The notes beneath the pieces are model-generated. The model had not been told where the DNA came from, did no database searches, and saw only the letters and a program-made list of their open reading frames with translations. This document shows positions 57,578 to 64,000 of a stretch of DNA of 64,000 bases, piece by piece (the stretch's first letter is position 1; each line of letters starts with the position of its first letter). Made by a program: the position numbers and the translations under genes. Source of the DNA: Vicia villosa (Eukaryota > Streptophyta > Magnoliopsida > Fabales > Fabaceae); NCBI RefSeq assembly GCF_029867415.1, contig NC_081186.1:13586930-13650929 (forward strand), written 5' to 3'.

Positions 57578-58607
57578 TAGCTATGCAATGAGGACACTGT
57601 ATCATTTAAGTCTGGGGGAGTCGTATTACTCGCTTTAATATCATTTCCTTTTATTTTATTTCCTTTCCTTGTAATGTTTCTTTTCAAATTCAATAAAGCA
57701 TATTTATGGAATTTCAAGTCTTATATGTATAATTCCGTGGCTATTACAATTTTTCCATTTTCTTGAGCCATAACAAAAATTTTTACTCCCAAACGATAAA
57801 CGCATAACCCCACACGTTCGAGAAGTACGAAGCTACTCAAATACTTAACACATAGAAACCGCAATAAAGATTCAAGACAATACCCTTATCGTCCCGATGC
57901 TCTAAAACCCCCGAGTATACGTAACCGATTTGAATACCCTTTATACCGAAACCATCGACTTCAATTTTGTAGTAACCCTTATTAGTTTATTCTAGCAGTC
58001 GGCACCGTCTTAGACACCAACTACGCAGAGAGTCGATGAATATAAGTGTATGATCCATATAAATATAATTATGTGCTTAATCGCTAATAGAAATGTACCT
58101 ACTAAGTAAGGTGATCCTCACACGATCATTTAACCTAACGGTCGCAAATCTCAAATATAAAAACTCATTGTTGATTGGTTCAGAAGTTGCCTGGTACTGA
58201 ACTTGGTAGGAAGGACTATGGTTCGATTCCCCAAAATCTACAAATGAGCGCTAAGGAGTATACCACATAAATGTGCCAGAACTCCATAAGAAGGATCATA
58301 GTCACTAACCGGCTGCTCTTCTATGTGCGTGTCAAGATAATGGGCTTAATGTGATTGTGCGCGAATGAAAGGGGTAAAACAAGACGAAGAGTCAAGGTCA
58401 AGCTATGATGGCATGATTCGGATTGGTATGCATACTGGGAGTTGTCTAGTGTCGCTACTATAAGTTTATTGCTAGGGTCTACCGCATAAATTTCGGAAAA
58501 AAACACTTTGTAGCTGAGTATGACCGAACAACGTGGTGGAAATGTATTTCATTTCACTGTGCTCTGATTTTCTATCTTATTATTTGCTTGAGGACAAGCA
58601 AAGGTTC
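57578..58607 (+). other. 3' untranslated region of the Athila-like element
   Basis: About 1 kb without a gene. It begins with the polypurine-like AAGTCTGGGGGA (57608-57619) and ends with the true tract. Confidence 0.6.
57608..57619 (+). promoter_or_regulatory. Second polypurine-tract-like site
   Basis: AAGTCTGGGGGA, identical over 12 bases to the terminal tract at 58608-58619 and exactly 1000 bases upstream of it. Confidence 0.55.
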
Positions 58608-58622
58608 AAGTCTGGGGGAATT
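58608..58622 (+). promoter_or_regulatory. Polypurine tract of the Athila-like element
   Basis: AAGTCTGGGGGAATT immediately before TGATAACACG of the 3' LTR. Plus-strand priming site. Confidence 0.82.
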
Positions 58623-60378
58623 TGATAACACGATTTTATATCGTATATTTAGCTTGAAATCCATAAATATTATTAGCATTTTCCTTTAATTATATTGTTT
58701 TATTGTGATATTATGCGGGTATTTGCGATATTTCAGGTTTTGCGTTCATATTGAGACTATTTGTGAAAAAGAAAGAAATGGAGCTAAAATCACTACTATT
58801 TGTGCCTAAAAGATGAAAAAGGGGTGCTGAAGCAAGAAAGGGGAGCAAAGAAGACCCAATTGTGCATACTATAAGTCAAGCCCATGAAGAAGCCAATTGC
58901 GCATGGCCCAAGTCATCCCAGCACGTGGAGATGCACGTCTCCAACGTCCCCATGCCACCTCACCAAAAGGAGACGCACGTCTCCAGCTGCCTCCTGGATA
59001 TTCTCCACTTGAGACGCACGTCTCAAGTCGTTCAAAGGGTCTCCCCAAAAAGTGGAGACGCACGTCTCCAAGCCCCAGTCAAGAGAAGCTCCTCCTTTCA
59101 CGCGTTTCAACTGCAGACCCTCAGCTATAAATAGAGGCTGCTACTTCAGTTCAAAGTGTCCGATTTTCTGCTAACGAAGTGCTGCCGAAATTATTCTGTG
59201 ACCATCATTTATTTTCCTGCCTTTAATTCAACTGCTTTAATTTTCTCACAATAATTTCCACACCGGAGATTGTTGTGAACCTTTTATAAATCTAGCCTTA
59301 CGTTAGATTTATCTTTTATATTCCTTGTTTTAAATTTCTGCCCGATAATTTCCGAAGAACGATCCAGCCAACCTGTGGTGGAAGTTCGAGTACTTCAAGA
59401 TTCAATTCAATTCAGATTTATTTTATTTCAGGTTTATTATTTACTGCCTTTATTTATATTATTATTGCATGAAATATTGTATGCCTCTTAACATGCCTTT
59501 TATTATAAACCAAATGAATTTATGCATGTTTAACCATATTAATATGTCTGGCTAATAAATTAAGGTATCGGTATGTAAAGTAAGTTAACCGTGGGATCCG
59601 AAATAAATTGGCTTAATTTTGTTTTATTAAATATCACTTGTTTTTGGTTTGTATGTCTAATTTAATTAGTAAGTCTTAGAACCAATAGAGCGACAGTTTG
59701 AGGGGTTAAGACGGTCAAAGGTTAAAATCAATAGAGCGAAAGTTTGAGATCTTTAACTGGATAGTAGACATAGGACATTAGTTTTAAGGATGGCGAAAGC
59801 GTATTAAAACTAATTAGAACTTATTTATTTTCAAAAAAATGTTTTTACACCCGCGCGGGATGGCGAAAGCGTACGTTAGGGATATTAGCATGCTCCGAAT
59901 TAACAGAGCGAGAGTTTGAGATTAGGAGATTTAAATAGATAACAACTTCATAAAACAAGCATTTTATTAATTATGTTGTTTCCAAAAAGCTTTTCTAAAT
60001 CTAATGGGATGGCGAGAGCGTACGTTATGAGTTAGGACAGCAGTCTGAATCAACAGAGCTATAGTTTGAGAGGAGGACTTTTAATCAATTGAATTAATAA
60101 ATATTTTTAATCGAATTAATACATTAGCCAATGAACCTTCGGATCGCCTAAAGTTAAACGAAATACATACTGATATCCGCCTATTATTATATTTCTTAGA
60201 ATTCACAATCACTTCCCCTTAGAAACAATCAAAATATTAGTAGCCTTAGCTTTACATAGTAACCTTAGATAACGGTAGATCGATTCATAGTCCCTGTGGA
60301 TTCGATATCTTTTAAAACTACACGACACGACTGTGCACTTGCAGTCATCAGATTAATAGACACGTAAAGTCGCGATCA
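58623..60378 (+). mobile_element. 3' LTR of the Athila-like element
   Basis: 1756 bp, the same length as the 5' LTR. Palindromes at 58927, 58969, 59008 and 59054; TATA box 59126-59133. In the first palindrome GACGC has become GATGC, a typical CpG decay. Confidence 0.95.
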
Positions 60379-60383
60379 CATGA
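60379..60383. repeat. Target site duplication CATGA (right)
   Basis: CATGA after GCGATCA; pairs with 6682-6686. Confidence 0.92.
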
Positions 60384-60480
60384 CAAGCGAGTTATAACAA
60401 ATTGTTTTATTGAATTTTAGCACCCTTGTTTTCATGTTTACTCTGAGATTTTTATTTAATAGCCGTGGGGTTGCGCGACA
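60384..60480 (+). mobile_element. Right remainder of the outer LTR
   Basis: GAATTTTAGCACCCTTGTTT, CATGTTTACTCTGA and GCCGTGGGG match the last ~100 bases of the solo LTR (GAATTATGACACC, CATGTTTACTCTGA, GTCGTGGGG). The final bases (TTGCGCGACA) differ from the solo LTR end (GGGGTGTTACA). Neither a primer site nor a target duplication follows, so the boundary is uncertain. Confidence 0.65.
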
Positions 60481-63293
60481 GTTGAATACTGTTGGCGTAT
60501 TATCCCTTGGTATGTGACATGTGAGCGAATAACTGTCTATACTTGTTTGTTTTGTTGCAGGAGTTGGCTTAAGCAAAGTCGGGGAGAAGCCTTGCTTCTC
60601 GGAAGAGGTTCGGTTTCGAGTTTGCAAAGAGGATTGTTGTCGTGATGTTTCAGAAATCGAACTTCGGCGATGGAATGTGTTGCTCAAGTTATAAGGAGTT
60701 TGGTAGCAAAGAGATATGATAAGAGACTGTTTAGAATGTGATTGATTTGAAGAGGATGAGTTTTGGAGCGGAATTTCCGTAAGTAAAACGCAGAAAATTG
60801 CTGAATCGTTATGAAACTTCGAAAATTCATAATTGGAGTTCTGGACATTCGATTTGAGTTCCGTTTGAAGCATCAGAAAGCTAACGAGATGAACTTTTAT
60901 ATAAAAATGGTTGCAGAATCTATAACATATTTAATTGTGACAGGATGATGTTGGAAAGAGTTGAAGTTACAGTTACACTTGTTCTTAGGACTAGACTTAT
61001 TTATTGGTACCGCACGGGACGTCAGTGTCAGAGTTGAGTGGATTGAAGGAATAATTAAAGGTTTATTGAGAGGAAATTTTAGGAATCAAGTTTACCATTT
61101 GAAGAGTTTTTGAGATATTGTATAGAGTGTCGCTGCATGATGTCGATGTTGTATTTCGGATAACGTTGGAAAGTTCATATCTTGAGTTCCGAGTGTCGGA
61201 TTTATGTGCCGTTTGAGGATACGAAGAGGTGAAATTATGTCCTAACTTATGGGAGAGTTATAAGTACATCATAGGTGATCCTATGAGGAGAAATTCTAAA
61301 GTCGTTTAAGGAAGCGTGAAGCTTGTTGGATAGGAATGGTTACTACCGCGATGGTTTGAAACGTAGTTGAGTAGAACATGTTGTTGATGAATAAGTTGAT
61401 GAGATGTTCGGTAATAAAGATGATTTGAGTACCGATGGGTTTTAGTGAGAAGTGAATTAGTAGTAAAGGAAAAATAAGCTTTAGAATGGTTGAAGTCGTA
61501 TTTGTGATGCTAAAGCAAAGACATGTATAAAAGAAGAATTGTAGAGGATTTCTGACACCTATTGATGTTAGGAAGACTTTGTTGAGATTCTGAGTGGAAT
61601 GATACTTGGACGCGAAATATTTCATGGGATTTAGAGTGAAACCACAAGTTAGGAATGTTATCACGGTCTTTTTCTAAGATGAGGATTTTGATTTGGAACG
61701 AGATAAATAGTAATGTACGAGTATATTAGTGATTATGAAATTGGAAGTACTCAACAAGTGTGTGATGCTAAGTGACTATGAAGCGGATTGTGTAAAATGT
61801 TTGGACGTTGGTGTCTCACCGACAAGATCCAATGAGAGGGAAGTGTGCGAGTTGTAAAGACTCAAGGTGAATTATTGGGCTATAACGATGTTAATGAGTT
61901 TGAGTGCAAACTCGGAAAGGGACACTATTATGTAGTAACGATGGTTTGTGCTTAAATATGGTTTTTGACTATCTATTGACAAATTTAGGACTTGATCACC
62001 CTAAATCTCTTGTTGGTAGTAGACGGAATCATATAGATGGGATGAGCTTGTTTGTTACCTTAATGGTATAAGATGTGACGAATGCTAAGCCGTGAGAATA
62101 ATCCCTCACCATGTTGTGGGAACTTATGAAGGAGTGAGTATGAAAGAGTGTAACATATTGGACGATGACTTAAGACCGGTGATCAGAGTCGCACAGCGAA
62201 AGTGTGATGTGAAGTAGTATTATGAGTACTACTCGTGTGCAGTAGGGAATTAATATGTCTGAAGCCTACGTAGAGAATATGTATTGATCTATATGTTGCA
62301 TTTAGAATCTAGTGGATGTAAGGATATCGTGCTGAAGAATTAGAACTCTTTTGAATAATTGTCGAGATGTTGAGCATGTTATAATGGTTGTACATGGTTG
62401 ACGAGTATGTATTCGGCAAAGTTAAGACGATGAGTTGATACTATATGATGCTATAATAATTGTGTTGTTGTAAGGTGTTATTGTAGATTTCCAGATATAA
62501 TAGGAAATTATACTCTATGAAGGACGAAGTTGATTTAATTTTTAGAGAAGAGTGGGACTCAGTTTGAGCTATTTTGTAAGCAATGGTATATTGAGGCTGA
62601 TGAGTGTGATTATAAATACTTGTGGGTACCCGTTCTGATGGTTAGAATGTTTAAATAAAGGAAATAAATTAAGGATTTGTTTATGACCACGAGTAAGTAT
62701 TGATAAGTGGTAGATTAGTACCATGTATGATAACGAATGATTCTTGAACGAATGGGTAAAGAGAGCCAGAATCGGGTAAAAAGTCGGAAATCTAATTGGT
62801 AATGATGATTGTAATGAGTAATTAGAGCAGCGTAGCAAAAATGGAATGTAACGTGTTGGATGATTCCTGGTGTGACTTGAGAGGAGACAGATAGTTGAAA
62901 TTTATTGGTATAGGAATATTATTATTGAGTTTCTTGAAGGAAGAAGTTGGTGAAAAGTGTAAGTATTATTTTATCACTCAGATGGAAAATTATGTTTAAG
63001 GTTGGTACGTTCGGTAGATGGAATGCAATAGTGCAATGTTGATCAGGTGTGATCATGCTATGGGTAAGGAATTATATTGCACAAACGCGTGTAGCAGAAA
63101 CCTATATTAGTGTTTAGTGACAACCTTGTTGACAGATGCAAATAAGTTAACATCCTAATGACAGTGCTAGTAGGTAGTAAGATATTGAGAAGGGCGGATA
63201 GGATTGTGGAAAGATCCTTGTCCTAAATGAGGTTGTGATCTCGCTTTCTAAGATGGGATCCTAGTGCGTATGTATAACTTCTATGATGGAGGG
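60481..63293. other. Unclassified decayed repeat DNA
   Basis: About 2.8 kb with no gene or domain I can recognise on either strand. TTTGTTGCAG|GAG near 60551 resembles a splice acceptor. ATTCGATTTGAGTTCCGTTTGAAG (60848-60871) and a related stretch near 61177-61217 resemble the ACCGTACATCCGTTTTGAGC block inside the LTR at 4726, so some of this may be retrotransposon leader or internal sequence. Open frames here are short and look random. Confidence 0.4.
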
Positions 63294-64000
63294 TGTCATA
63301 CCCCAAAATTTTCCCATCATAATTTTACTGTTAAGCTCATTCAAGTATCAAAGGCTCAAGGTTGGACTAAACCCACACTCTCCTAAGCAATTAACCCACA
63401 ACTAGGGCTTTGGTTTCTCTCAAAGAAAAAATCAGGTTCTGACACCTCAACTGGACATCATGGCCTCTCATATACCTCAAAGGATCCTCATGACAAGTTT
63501 CAAGCCTCAGTTCCCAAGATTGCTCAGTCAAAAGCTCAGAAAGTCAACAGTCGACTAGTTTGACCTAAAAGTCAAATGTGGTCAAAATACAGTTAAAACT
63601 CTTGATTTTTGGTCAACATCCTTATTTTAAAGTAACATTCATCATTTGATCAAGGGTTGATCACGATTCATCAAGGAAAGTTCAGAAATCAACAAAACTC
63701 AAAGTTTCTAAATTAGGGTTTTTGACCTAAAAGTCAACTGAACTTTGACCAACCATAACTTGCACATGGAACATCATAAATTTCTCAACCAAAGCCTATT
63801 TTGAAGAAAATTGAATTCTATACAACTTTATCTCTCTAAGGACAAGGCCATAAATTCTTTACTTGAGATATATGAGCTAAAACATTACATGTCCTTCTAG
63901 AAGCTTGCAAAAAGTTGTTTTTTGTCATGACCAATATCTTGAGGATAAAATTCTCAAATGGAAAAAAGATTCCAAAGTGGCTTGTATAGGACATCCTTAG
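63294..64000 (+). mobile_element. Start of an Ogre-like LTR, cut by the window end
   Basis: Begins TGTCATACCCCAAAATTTTCCC. The following text (AAAAGTCAACTGAACTTTGACC, TTTCCAAAGTGG-like CTTGTATAGGACATC) aligns with the reverse complement of the Ogre-like LTR around 13790-14180, so it is a related family in plus orientation. Its partner lies outside the window. Confidence 0.8.

Larger units (their letters stand above)
6687..60378 (+). mobile_element. Athila-like LTR retrotransposon, interrupted by an Ogre-like element
   Basis: Two LTRs of equal length (1756 bp), flanked by CATGA duplications. Order inside: tRNA-Asp-type primer site, gag, protease, [39.6 kb nested insertion], RT, RNase H, integrase, two ORF-1 family genes, polypurine tract. 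Net length without the insertion is about 14.05 kb. The gene order, DLGAS protease, FMDD reverse transcriptase and downstream ORF-1 genes are those of the Athila lineage of Ty3/gypsy elements. All coding regions except the second ORF-1 gene are broken. Confidence 0.93.

Noticed and set aside
63294..64000. Third LTR belonging to the Ogre-like element at 11043-50682
   Set aside because: It is in the opposite orientation, is more diverged, and that element already has both LTRs with matching target duplications.

Overview
The window is plant nuclear repeat DNA, and I found no host gene in it. It consists almost entirely of long terminal repeat (LTR) retrotransposons of the Ty3/gypsy type, inserted one inside another. 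Two elements are of the very large Ogre/Tat type, with 4.6-4.8 kb LTRs, a tRNA-Arg-type primer site (TGGCGACTCTG...), an extra ORF1 upstream of gag and an intron between protease and reverse transcriptase. A third is Athila-like, with a tRNA-Asp-type primer site, FMDD reverse transcriptase and ORF-1 family genes after integrase. Abundant Ogre plus Athila suggests a large-genome legume of the pea/vetch/lentil/faba tribe (inference; species not determined).

Nesting, outside to inside, with 5-bp target duplications read directly: (i) an old LTR of a TGTAACRCCC family (4726-6686, continuing at 60384-60480); (ii) inserted in it, the Athila-like element at 6687-60378 (+), duplication CATGA, net about 14.0 kb; (iii) inserted in its gag-pol, an Ogre-like element at 11043-50682 (-), duplication CCTGG, net about 21.0 kb; (iv) inserted in the 3' untranslated region of (iii), a gag-only Ogre derivative at 16159-32743 (+), duplication CCGCT, 16.6 kb; (v) separately inserted in the protease-RT linker of (iii), a solo LTR at 39260-41317, duplication CTTCT. 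The LTR pairs of (ii) and (iii) differ by about 1.6-1.8% and that of (iv) by under 1% in the stretches I compared by eye, which fits the order of insertion.

Left flank (1-4725): a minus-strand LTR of the same family as (i), then a ~41-bp minisatellite whose unit orientation flips around a near-perfect 27-bp inverted repeat. Right flank (60481-64000): unclassified decayed repeat DNA, then the start of an Ogre-like LTR cut by the window end.

Functionally, elements (ii) and (iii) are disabled. The Athila polyprotein has four in-frame stops and its integrase has lost the catalytic glutamate. The Ogre polyprotein has several stops and frameshifts, and its protease lacks the active-site aspartate. 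Element (iv) never carried pol in this form and would have needed helper enzymes. Points of most interest: a possible 55-residue membrane micropeptide encoded in the Ogre LTR just after its TATA box; a second primer-site-like sequence in the U5 of both Ogre families; LTR-type palindromes plus a TATA box in front of the one intact gene (the second ORF-1 copy of the Athila-like element); a frame-preserving intron; and repeat arrays of 46-50 bp in Ogre 3' regions that look like satellite seeds.
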